Below, piece after piece: positions 6,873-12,958 of a stretch of 16,701 bases of DNA. The first letter of the stretch is position 1. Each line of letters begins with the position of its first letter. A program made the position numbers and the translations under genes. Source of the DNA: JABJJH01 sp047631095 (GTDB lineage: Bacteria > Pseudomonadota > Alphaproteobacteria > UBA8366 > GCA-2717185). The notes under the pieces are model-generated. The model made no database searches, was not told the DNA's origin, and saw nothing but the letters and a program-made list of their open reading frames with translations. The DNA lies in the NCBI GenBank assembly GCA_047631095.1, contig JBLHZD010000054.1, positions 1-16,701 of the forward strand, read 5' to 3'.

Positions 6873-8033
6873 CTAATCGGCGGCGGCGGGTTGTTTGGCG
6901 ACGTATTGTGGCATGACTTCGTTGGCGAACAGCTCGATTGAGCGCATCGCCGTTTCATGGGACAGGTCGCCCCATTGAAAAGAGCATACGAAATAGTTCG
7001 CGCCCGTGGCGACGTATTCCTCCATATAGCGTTTAACCGAGTCTGGCGACCCCGCCAGCGCGACGCCACCCAGACGCGTCGGGTCGAGTTTGCTGTTTTG
7101 ATCTGAAAATTTTTCCAGTTCTGCATCGATATCCTTGCGGGTTTCACGGTCGGGTAAATGCGTCGGGCGCGCGCCGCTAAAACCGAACCCCCCTTGCGGC
7201 GTATCTCCCTGAAATTCAGTCATGCCCCGTTTTTCCGCTTCCATGCGTCGGGGCGCCGCCAAATTCCAGCGATATTTATCCCAGGCCGGTTTGGCGGCGG
7301 CGATCGCTTTTTCGTCTGTTTCGTCCACCACCATATGGACGACCAGTCCGATTTTTGGTTCCTGTCCCTGGGCTGTCAGCGCGCCTTCCCCATGAGTTTT
7401 GGCCCATACGTCGCGGTATCGGACAACCTCGCTCTCCAGGCTCTCCAGGGTTCCGACGATGACCGTGTTCATACCTTCCAGCGCTGCGGTTTCGGCGTTG
7501 CGCATATACCACAGGGGTGGATATGGCCGCTGTATCGGTTGCAAACGCATCGGCAGTTCATCGAAACTATGGAACTTTCCTTTATAGGTTAGCGCTTCGG
7601 TATTCAGGCCTTTACGAATGATGTTCAGTGTTTCCTCGTATCGGGCGAAATTTATGTCGGCGTCGGCTTCCTGACCCCAGAACAAGGCTTCCAGCACACC
7701 ACCGCGACCAACGCCAATTTCCATTCGACCGCCGCTCAAATGGTCCAGCATGCTGATTTCCTCGATCAAACGAAGTGGGTGGTGCAACGGCAAGACATAG
7801 ACGCAGGGACCGAAACGTAATTGGGTTGTGCGCTGCGAAACGGCGGCCAGAAAGACGTTCTGCGACGGCGCCAGACTGTGTACGGCGGGTGTGTGGTGCT
7901 CCGCCAGGTGGTAGGCGTAAAATCCCGCTTGATCCAGTTTTTCAATTTGCGTCAACCGCAAGTCGTAATGCTGTTTAAGCGTCAATCCCTCTAAAGGCTC
8001 GATATGATCGAAGACGCCAAATTGCAAAGCCAT
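6873..8033 (-). CDS. LLM-class flavin-dependent oxidoreductase (luciferase-like)
   Basis: A 386-residue bacterial luciferase-like TIM-barrel monooxygenase, expected to take reduced FMN from a separate reductase and insert oxygen into a small organic substrate. It begins MALQFGVFDH (first beta strand), then AYHLAEHHTP (40-49, the luciferase EHH-type segment), FGPCVYVLPLHHPLRLIEEI (74-93) and DHLSGGRMEIGVGRGG (97-112), a hallmark of the family. The C-terminal VALAGSPDSVKRYMEEYVATG helix is also typical. The ATG at 8033 has GGGAG about eight bases upstream; the frame is open to 8171, but those codons have no family likeness. It converges on the TauD-type gene and may belong to the same catabolic set, although it is transcribed separately. 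Substrate unknown. Confidence 0.88.
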   Translation of the reverse strand: MALQFGVFDHIEPLEGLTLKQHYDLRLTQIEKLDQAGFYAYHLAEHHTPAVHSLAPSQNVFLAAVSQRTTQLRFGPCVYVLPLHHPLRLIEEISMLDHLSGGRMEIGVGRGGVLEALFWGQEADADINFARYEETLNIIRKGLNTEALTYKGKFHSFDELPMRLQPIQRPYPPLWYMRNAETAALEGMNTVIVGTLESLESEVVRYRDVWAKTHGEGALTAQGQEPKIGLVVHMVVDETDEKAIAAAKPAWDKYRWNLAAPRRMEAEKRGMTEFQGDTPQGGFGFSGARPTHLPDRETRKDIDAELEKFSDQNSKLDPTRLGGVALAGSPDSVKRYMEEYVATGANYFVCSFQWGDLSHETAMRSIELFANEVMPQYVAKQPAAAD

Positions 8034-8051
8034 AACACCACTCCCGTTTGC

Positions 8052-8065
8052 CAATTCGTGAATTG
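8052..8065. promoter_or_regulatory. CAATTC-GT-GAATTG inverted repeat upstream of the LLM gene
   Basis: An exact 6-2-6 inverted repeat lies 18 bp upstream of the LLM start codon, in the 203-bp gap between two divergent genes. Its position suits an operator for a dimeric repressor or a site in the 5' leader. No clear -35/-10 pair was found for either gene in the gap. The rest of the gap shows nothing else convincing. Confidence 0.3.
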
Positions 8066-8236
8066 AATATCGCTGCGAAAAAGAACGAAAGTGAATGCTA
8101 AACCGATTTATGCGCCTGAAACAATGTTCCGACTTTGTCGCCCTTGCGCTGGCGCTCCTGTTTCCCAGCACGTATTAGAGGTTCCTGCGCCAAGGCCGAT
8201 TTTCCGCCGAGGCGGTTTGAACGAGAGGCTAAGCCA

Positions 8237-9439
8237 ATGCATCCGACGATCGCAATTCTTCCCGGCAAGCAAAAGCGCCTTCGGGGCGGCCATCCCTGGG
8301 CCTATAGTAATGAGATCGACATGACGGCGGAAACCCGCGCCCTGGGGGCGGGGTCGGTCGTATCGGTAAAGGGGAATGACGGGACGTCCTTTGGAACCGC
8401 GCATTTTAATCCGCATTCGCTGGTGGGCGCACGGATGTTGTCGCGCCAAATGGATGTCGCGCCCGATGCGGTGTTTTTTGAAGAGCGCCTGACTCACGCG
8501 CTGGCGCTACGGGATCGTTTTTTCACGACCCCTCATTACCGATTGATCCACGCGGAAGCCGATGGATTGCCCGGATTGATCGTGGATCGCTATGGCGATG
8601 TTGTGGTGTTGCAATTAAATACAGCCGGGATGGAGCGTGCGCGGACGGACATTCTGGCGGCGATTAATACGGTTTTGAAGCCGAGGCTTTGTGTTCTGCG
8701 AAATGATAGCCCCGCGCGCGAACGAGAAGGCTTGTCGCTGGGCGTTGAATTTGCCGGTGGTGAGCCGGACGGTGAGGGGGAAAGCGAGCAAGGGTTGGTC
8801 GAAGTCGAGGAGAATGGCGTTCGCTACGCTGTCGATTTGCGCCAAGGGCAGAAAACCGGCTGGTTTTTCGATCAACGTGAAAACCGGCGTTTTGTCGCCA
8901 ACCTCGCCAAGGGCCAGCGGGTCCTTGATTTTTATAGCCATAGCGGCGGGTTTGGCGTGCAAGCGGCGGTGAAGGGCGCAGCCTCCGTGACGATGGTGGA
9001 TCGATCCAGTCTGGCGCTCGATCTGGCGATGCAGTCCGCGCGGTTAAATGGCGTGGAGGCGCGATGCGAGGCGATCAAAGGCGATTGTTTCAGCGAGCTG
9101 GAACGGTTGGGCAAAAGCGAGGAACGATATGATGTCGTGATCGCAGACCCGCCAGCCTTTGTGAAATCAAAGAAAGATCTGAACGTTGGCGGGCGGGGCT
9201 ATCGCAAGCTGGCGCGCCTGGCGTCTGCGTTGGTCGCGCCGGGCGGCATCCTGTTTCTGGCGTCCTGCTCTCATAATATGGCCGCAGATCTGTTTTTGCG
9301 GCACGTTGCGGATGGGTTGCGCGATGCGCGCCGAACCGGGCGTGTCTTACGCGCAGCAGGCGCCGATCTGGATCACCCGATTCACCCAAATTTGCCGGAA
9401 TCCGCCTATTTGAAGACATTTACCCTGCAAATCGACTAA
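8237..9439 (+). CDS. rlmI: RlmI-type 23S rRNA (cytosine-C5) methyltransferase
   Basis: A 400-residue class I SAM-dependent methyltransferase of the PUA-plus-Rossmann type. RlmI makes 5-methylcytosine at position 1962 of 23S rRNA in E. coli. The N-terminal part (about 1-75, KRLRGGHPWAYSNEI) is the PUA RNA-binding domain. GQKTGWFFDQRENRR (204-218) and DFYSHSGGFGVQA (231-243) form the SAM-binding motif region, DPPAFVK (304-310) is motif IV, and SCSHN (343-347) carries the cysteine expected for C5 chemistry. The ending HPIHPNLPESAYLKTF is typical. The ATG at 8237 follows GAGAGG at seven bases' spacing; upstream in-frame codons are not PUA-like. It appears to be a single gene. Members of this family differ in target, so the exact rRNA site is inferred. 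Confidence 0.88.
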   Translation: MHPTIAILPGKQKRLRGGHPWAYSNEIDMTAETRALGAGSVVSVKGNDGTSFGTAHFNPHSLVGARMLSRQMDVAPDAVFFEERLTHALALRDRFFTTPHYRLIHAEADGLPGLIVDRYGDVVVLQLNTAGMERARTDILAAINTVLKPRLCVLRNDSPAREREGLSLGVEFAGGEPDGEGESEQGLVEVEENGVRYAVDLRQGQKTGWFFDQRENRRFVANLAKGQRVLDFYSHSGGFGVQAAVKGAASVTMVDRSSLALDLAMQSARLNGVEARCEAIKGDCFSELERLGKSEERYDVVIADPPAFVKSKKDLNVGGRGYRKLARLASALVAPGGILFLASCSHNMAADLFLRHVADGLRDARRTGRVLRAAGADLDHPIHPNLPESAYLKTFTLQID

Positions 9440-9502
9440 GAGCGCGCTTATCGCGCGGGGAAAACAAGAGCGCGCTTATCGCGCGGGGAAAACAAGAGCG
9501 CG
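9438..9502. repeat. 28-bp tandem direct repeat, 2.3 copies, each with a hairpin
   Basis: Exact copies lie at 9438-9465 and 9466-9493, with nine bases of a third at 9494-9502. Each full copy contains GCGCG-CTTAT-CGCGC, a five-pair stem with a five-base loop. The first copy includes the last two bases of the rlmI stop codon. On the minus strand the hairpin of the second copy is followed by TCTTGTTTT, which resembles a weak intrinsic terminator, so the array may end transcription from the histidine kinase side. Confidence 0.75.
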
Positions 9503-9577
9503 AGAGTGTGGGCGGCCCCGCAAGGGGCGTGAAAGAGGGGACTTTCACAAACGCGACCGCCCACGATCGCTCGGGGT
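9466..9577 (-). ncRNA. Candidate structured small RNA or complex terminator
   Basis: On the minus strand, GAGCG (9572-9568) pairs with CGCTC (9500-9496), and GUGGGCGG (9564-9557) with CCGCCCAC (9515-9508). Enclosed are a hairpin GUGAAAG-UCCCCU-CUUUCAC (9548-9529) and a second, CCCC-UUGC-GGGG (9527-9516), giving a multibranched fold. The closing stem is followed by UUGUUUU (9495-9489). A second hairpin, GCGCG-AUAAG-CGCGC, follows with UCUUGUUUU. A TATAAT box at 9589-9584 sits the right distance upstream for a start near 9577, though no matching -35 box is seen. The CCCCU loop could reach ribosome-binding sites, as in some alphaproteobacterial sRNAs. No named RNA family was recognised. The alternative is a processed 3' end of the kinase mRNA, whose stop is at 9651. 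Confidence 0.4.
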
Positions 9578-9583
9578 CCCACG

Positions 9584-9589
9584 ATTATA
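9584..9589 (-). promoter_or_regulatory. TATAAT -10-like box before the structured element
   Basis: A perfect TATAAT on the minus strand is followed seven bases later by the start of the stem-rich element. The bases 17 upstream (CCTCTA) do not match a -35 consensus, so promoter activity is uncertain. Confidence 0.3.
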
Positions 9590-9650
9590 GCGAAAATTAA
9601 GGCGAATAGAGGCGACGTCACGGCGATTTGAACAGTTGTGTCTGGTCGCT

Positions 9651-11021
9651 TTAACCGGCTTTTGGCGCATCTATCGGTAAGGTGGCGCGGAACGTTGCGC
9701 CCTTGTCGCCGGAATCCGCCAGAACCAGGTCGCCGCCATGGTTGCGCATCAATTCACGCGCTGAGGCCAGGCCCAATCCGGTGCCGCCGGCGCGGACAGA
9801 CCCCCGGAAGGGTAAAAACAGATTTTCACGCGCCCGCGCGGGTAACCCCGGGCCATCGTCGCATATTTCGATGGTCACCATGTCGGATGTGGCGTGGGCG
9901 TCGATGGTGGCGCAGGCGGCGCCCGCTTCCTTTGCGTTTTGGGTCAGGTTTTTCAGCACGCGGTTGATTTGCGAGGGGTCCGCGTCAATCGAGAGGCCGA
10001 TTTCAATCTTGTTCGCAACCGTGAAGACGTTGTCGCCGCTCAACAGGGTGGCCTGGGCGATGCCGTCCGCCATGGCGGACAGGTCGAAGCGCTGTATTCG
10101 CGGCGCCGAATTGTCCTGGCTGACATAGCCAAGCGTGTCCTCGCATAGCGCGACCGCCTGATCGATGGCGCTAATCAGCGCCGGGGTGACGCGCCGTACT
10201 TCCGGATCATCGCTGCCTTCCAGCCGGTCGGAGACAAGGACCGCGGTGGACAAAATACCGCGAAGGTCGTGGTTGATCTTGGCGACGGCGACGCCGAGCG
10301 CGGCCAAATGCTCCTTTTGGCGCAAGGCGGCGCGCAGGCCGGTTTGTAAATTCGTTAATTCGCGCTGGGCGACGCCGATTTCATCCGCTCGCGTCGTTGG
10401 CGGCGCGATGCGCTTGGCGTCTTCCGGGTCTTCGCGAAAGGTGGTCATATTTTCCGTGATACGCCGCATCGGGCGCACCATTAGCCATTGCAGGGATAGG
10501 AACACCAGCGTCGCGGTCACTAAAGAAATAAGGATGGATAGCCAGAAGATACGCCAGGCGAAATCCACCAGCGCTTCGATGAGCGGTTGTTCCTGAATAA
10601 CAACGCCCATGATGATATCGGCGGATTTTGGCGACGGTCCAACAATACGGATAACGCGCGCTTCGGTCCGGCCAAGCGCCATGAGCGCGTCGGCGATGAG
10701 CGTTGGCAGGCTAGAATCCATTAGATCCACTGTCGCCTGAACGGGCGGCGGCATGTCGGCCGCCAGCAACAGCTTTGCGCCGCCGCGCCCTACATTCACG
10801 GCATAAGCGCCGACATGCCCCAGCAATTCCTCGCGCAGCCTGTCGCTCACCATACCGTCGGTCGCGGCGTCCAGGGTCAAAATGGCGAGATGGCCCGCGC
10901 TCAATCGCTCGTTCAGCCAGGACAAGCGGAACCGCGCGACTGACGGCACGAAGATGAAGACTTCCGCCAGCATGACGAACGCCATCGTCAGGATCAGCAA
11001 TTGTGACGACAAACTGCGCAT
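9651..11021 (-). CDS. Membrane sensor histidine kinase
   Basis: A 456-residue two-component sensor kinase. A transmembrane segment near 7-27, a periplasmic sensor region of about 125 residues, and a second transmembrane segment near 155-178 place the sensor outside the membrane. A HAMP linker begins around 180 (WLMVRPMRRI). The phosphoacceptor helix has KINHDLRG with His251, followed by an HATPase domain: N-box NLTQNAKEA (358-366), G1 box DDGPGL (388-393) and G2 box GGTGLGLAS (412-420). It autophosphorylates on the His and passes the phosphate to a response regulator, but no regulator gene lies in the window, so the partner and signal are unknown. The ATG at 11021 has AAGG close upstream. It is 103 bp downstream of the VTT-domain gene, with a TATAAT box between them, so it may have its own promoter. 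Confidence 0.9.
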   Translation of the reverse strand: MRSLSSQLLILTMAFVMLAEVFIFVPSVARFRLSWLNERLSAGHLAILTLDAATDGMVSDRLREELLGHVGAYAVNVGRGGAKLLLAADMPPPVQATVDLMDSSLPTLIADALMALGRTEARVIRIVGPSPKSADIIMGVVIQEQPLIEALVDFAWRIFWLSILISLVTATLVFLSLQWLMVRPMRRITENMTTFREDPEDAKRIAPPTTRADEIGVAQRELTNLQTGLRAALRQKEHLAALGVAVAKINHDLRGILSTAVLVSDRLEGSDDPEVRRVTPALISAIDQAVALCEDTLGYVSQDNSAPRIQRFDLSAMADGIAQATLLSGDNVFTVANKIEIGLSIDADPSQINRVLKNLTQNAKEAGAACATIDAHATSDMVTIEICDDGPGLPARARENLFLPFRGSVRAGGTGLGLASARELMRNHGGDLVLADSGDKGATFRATLPIDAPKAG

Positions 11022-11105
11022 GAACCTTGCGTTTCTCTTTCGAAACCATGGGGATAACGGCCAACACGGGCGCGGCGATCGGGATTTTGTCCCACGCCCC
11101 TCCCG

Positions 11106-11111
11106 ATTATA
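11106..11111 (-). promoter_or_regulatory. TATAAT -10-like box upstream of the histidine kinase
   Basis: TATAAT on the minus strand lies 84 bp before the kinase ATG. No convincing -35 box is seen 16-18 bases upstream. It is surrounded by bases that also occur around the TATAAT at 9584, which makes it more interesting than an isolated hit. Confidence 0.3.
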
Positions 11112-11124
11112 GCCGACATCAAAT

Positions 11125-11904
11125 TTATTTCTTAGATTTTAACGCTCTATAGGCCGCGGGCGCCAGCGCCAACGCCGCCAACCCGACGAGTCCGGATATG
11201 ATTTCGGTCGTTAACAGGTCCGAAAGGGAGAAAGACTCGCCGCTGTCGAAGACGCCGCCCAGGCCCGCGCCGATGGTGGCGAAGACGAATGTACCGGGAA
11301 TTATGCCGATAAAGGTGCCGATGACATATGTTTTCAACGGAACATTTAAAAACGCGGGGGCGAGATTAACGACAAAAAAGGGAAACACCGGCGCCAGTCG
11401 CAGCGCCAGTAGATAGCTAAGTGCATTTTTTTGGAACCCGGCCTCCATTTTTGTCAGCCAGGGCCCTGCTCGGGCGTGCAAGGCGTCGTAAAACATATAT
11501 CGGGCGGCGGTGAAGATGATCGTCGCCCCCGCCGTTGCGGCGAAGACCACATAGATTGTTGCGGCCCACTGTCCGAACAGAAATCCGGCGAACAGTGTTA
11601 AAAACGAGCCGCCGGGCGCTGAAATGGCGGTTGCGGCGGCGTAGATCCCGATAAAGACCAAGGCGGATAGAATGGCGTGGGCGTGAACCTGCTCCATCAG
11701 CCATCCGCGATTGTCCCGCAGCGTTTGGAATTTCAGGTAATGCCCGAGATCGAGTGCGAAAAATAACCCCAAACCCAGCGCAATCGCCAAGAGCGGCCAA
11801 TAGCGGCGCAATCCGCCTGAGTTGGCGTCGTTTGGGTCCGATATTTTGGCGGGATCGGGCATAATCTGCGTCTTCAGGTTAATTTTTGATCGAAAGTCCG
11901 CCAA
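11125..11904 (-). CDS. VTT-domain (TVP38/TMEM64, DedA-like) membrane protein
   Basis: A 259-residue integral inner-membrane protein. Hydrophobic segments lie around residues 35-52, 75-95, 100-133, 180-212 and 232-252. The segment GGSFLTLFAGFLFGQWAATI followed by AATAGATIIFTAARY is the VTT (SNARE-associated) signature; the second half has a LAPVFPFFVVNLAP re-entrant-type stretch. Relatives act in lipid scrambling or membrane homeostasis, or are uncharacterised, so the substrate is open. The reading frame starts with TTG at 11904, preceded by AGGA at six bases' spacing; an ATG at 11862 has a poorer ribosome site and is the alternative, losing 14 residues of the hydrophilic N-terminus. It is the first gene of a possible two-gene unit with the kinase downstream. 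Confidence 0.85.
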   Translation of the reverse strand: MADFRSKINLKTQIMPDPAKISDPNDANSGGLRRYWPLLAIALGLGLFFALDLGHYLKFQTLRDNRGWLMEQVHAHAILSALVFIGIYAAATAISAPGGSFLTLFAGFLFGQWAATIYVVFAATAGATIIFTAARYMFYDALHARAGPWLTKMEAGFQKNALSYLLALRLAPVFPFFVVNLAPAFLNVPLKTYVIGTFIGIIPGTFVFATIGAGLGGVFDSGESFSLSDLLTTEIISGLVGLAALALAPAAYRALKSKK

Positions 11905-11973
11905 AAGCGTTCCTATCTTTATAATGGCATGGCGAAGCGGTCGCCAGTCACCATAGCGTGAGGCCCTGAGAGG

Positions 11974-11990
11974 TTTATAGGGGCTATAAA
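11974..11990. promoter_or_regulatory. TTTATAG-GGG-CTATAAA palindrome
   Basis: An exact 7-3-7 inverted repeat lies in the 208-bp gap between the VTT gene (minus) and rpmH (plus), 70 bp from the VTT start. It is AT-rich within a GC-rich gap, consistent with an operator or promoter element for the VTT gene. Function is inferred from position only. Confidence 0.35.
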
Positions 11991-12045
11991 ATAGGGGGGG
12001 AATGGGGCGCGGCGGACTTTTTGTCGTGATCGGGCGCCCAGTCGA

Positions 12046-12074
12046 TTGACTTGATCGGGACCAGCTTCTATATA
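12046..12074 (+). promoter_or_regulatory. Sigma70-type promoter of the rpmH operon
   Basis: TTGACT (12046-12051) and TATATA (12069-12074) are separated by exactly 17 bases, a near-consensus housekeeping promoter. Transcription would start around 12081, giving a leader of about 32 bases before rpmH. This is the best promoter seen in the window and fits a strongly expressed ribosomal-protein operon. Confidence 0.75.
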
Positions 12075-12112
12075 GCGTGCCTCTTTAATTGAAGCGTTTC
12101 TGGAGACCTGTT

Positions 12113-12247
12113 GTGAAGCGTACTTTTCAGCCTAGTCGGCTTGTTCGGAAACATCGCCACGGATTTCGTAGCCGTATGGCGACAAAAGCGGGACGGCGCG
12201 TTCTTGCCCGTCGTCGCGCGCGCGGTCGTAAAGTCCTGTCGGCGTAA
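12113..12247 (+). CDS. rpmH: 50S ribosomal protein L34
   Basis: A short gene of 44 codons plus stop, starting with GTG and preceded by TGGAG about seven bases upstream. The product begins MKRTFQPSRLVRKHRHGFRS and is very rich in Arg and Lys, as expected for L34, the small protein of the large ribosomal subunit. The KRTFQPS and RKHRHGFRSRM blocks and the ending GRKVLSA are diagnostic. It heads the operon with rnpA, the usual arrangement in bacteria, with a 28-bp gap between them. Confidence 0.96.
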   Translation: MKRTFQPSRLVRKHRHGFRSRMATKAGRRVLARRRARGRKVLSA

Positions 12248-12275
12248 ACCACCGCATTAACTCGGAATCGCGACG

Positions 12276-12632
12276 ATGGGGGCGGCTGTGGATCGATTGA
12301 AGCGGCGGCCTGACTTCGTTCGCGCGTCGCGGCGTGGGCGTTCCTGCGCGGCGCGAGGCCTGGTTTTGCAGGTTTTTTCGCGTAATGACGGCGATGATTG
12401 CGTGCGCGTTGGCTTCACTGCCAGCAAAAAGGTGGGTAACGCCGTTCTTCGGAACCGCGCTAAACGCCGGTTGCGCGCCGTGGTGCGTCAGCTTGCGCCC
12501 GGTCATGTCTTACCCGGGCGCGATTATGTTCTTATTGCGCGTCGCGATACCAAAGACAGGGCGTATAGCGCGCTGGAGCGGGATTTTGAAACCGCGTTAA
12601 AGCGTCTCGACGCCTGGCGGGCGAACGAGTGA
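12276..12632 (+). CDS. rnpA: Ribonuclease P protein component
   Basis: RnpA binds the RNase P RNA and helps it remove the 5' leader from precursor tRNAs. The 118-residue basic protein begins with LKRRPDFVRASRRG, the usual family start, and carries VGFTASKKVGNAVLRNRAKRRLR (45-67) with the RNR motif at 59-61. The C-terminal GRDYVLIARR (81-90) is also typical. The ATG at 12276 has a weak ribosome site (CGGAA); a GTG at 12288 is a possible alternative closer to the conserved block. Its TGA shares one base with the yidD ATG (TGATG), which points to translational coupling. Confidence 0.95.
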   Translation: MGAAVDRLKRRPDFVRASRRGRSCAARGLVLQVFSRNDGDDCVRVGFTASKKVGNAVLRNRAKRRLRAVVRQLAPGHVLPGRDYVLIARRDTKDRAYSALERDFETALKRLDAWRANE

Positions 12633-12958
12633 TGGGAACCGTAATGGCGCGAATTTTTCAATTCGTCATCGTGGTCTACCAGCTTTGTATTTCGCCGTTC
12701 TTTCCGGCGCCGTGCCGCTATTGGCCGACATGTTCGGTGTATGCAGCCCACGCGGTGCGTGACCATGGCGCCTTGGCAGGCGTTATTTTGGCGCTGCGGC
12801 GGATTGCGCGATGTCACCCCTGGGGCGGATCGGGGTCTGATCCTGTGCCCGAACATTTTCGGTCGGCGCATAAATGTGCGGACCATCTTGAAACCGACCC
12901 TCTTCAACCCGAGTCTCTTAAACGAGACGCCGTGGCCAGCTTGGAACAAAGACTATGA
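12632..12958 (+). CDS. yidD: Membrane protein insertion efficiency factor YidD
   Basis: A 108-residue protein whose core matches YidD: VVYQLCISPFFPAPCRYWPT, CSVYAAHAVRDHGALAG, and RIARCHPWGGSGSDPVPEHF, with the three conserved Cys residues. YidD is a small amphipathic protein at the inner membrane that assists YidC-dependent insertion. The ATG at 12632 overlaps the rnpA stop by one base; an ATG at 12644 with GGGA upstream is an alternative start. The TGA overlaps the yidC ATG by four bases (ATGA). The last 30 or so residues after DPVPEHF are hydrophilic and not conserved in the family, as usual. Confidence 0.93.
   Translation: MGTVMARIFQFVIVVYQLCISPFFPAPCRYWPTCSVYAAHAVRDHGALAGVILALRRIARCHPWGGSGSDPVPEHFRSAHKCADHLETDPLQPESLKRDAVASLEQRL

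Noticed and set aside
9438..9502. CRISPR array
   Set aside because: The 28-bp repeats are directly adjacent with no spacers, there are only 2.3 copies, and no cas genes are present.
9496..9572. tRNA gene (cloverleaf-like fold)
   Set aside because: Stem lengths and order do not fit a tRNA: there is no seven-base anticodon loop, no TTC-containing T arm and no CCA-type acceptor end.
12041..12300. Chromosome origin next to rpmH
   Set aside because: rpmH lies near oriC in some bacteria, but no DnaA-box cluster, AT-rich unwinding region or dnaA gene is visible here.
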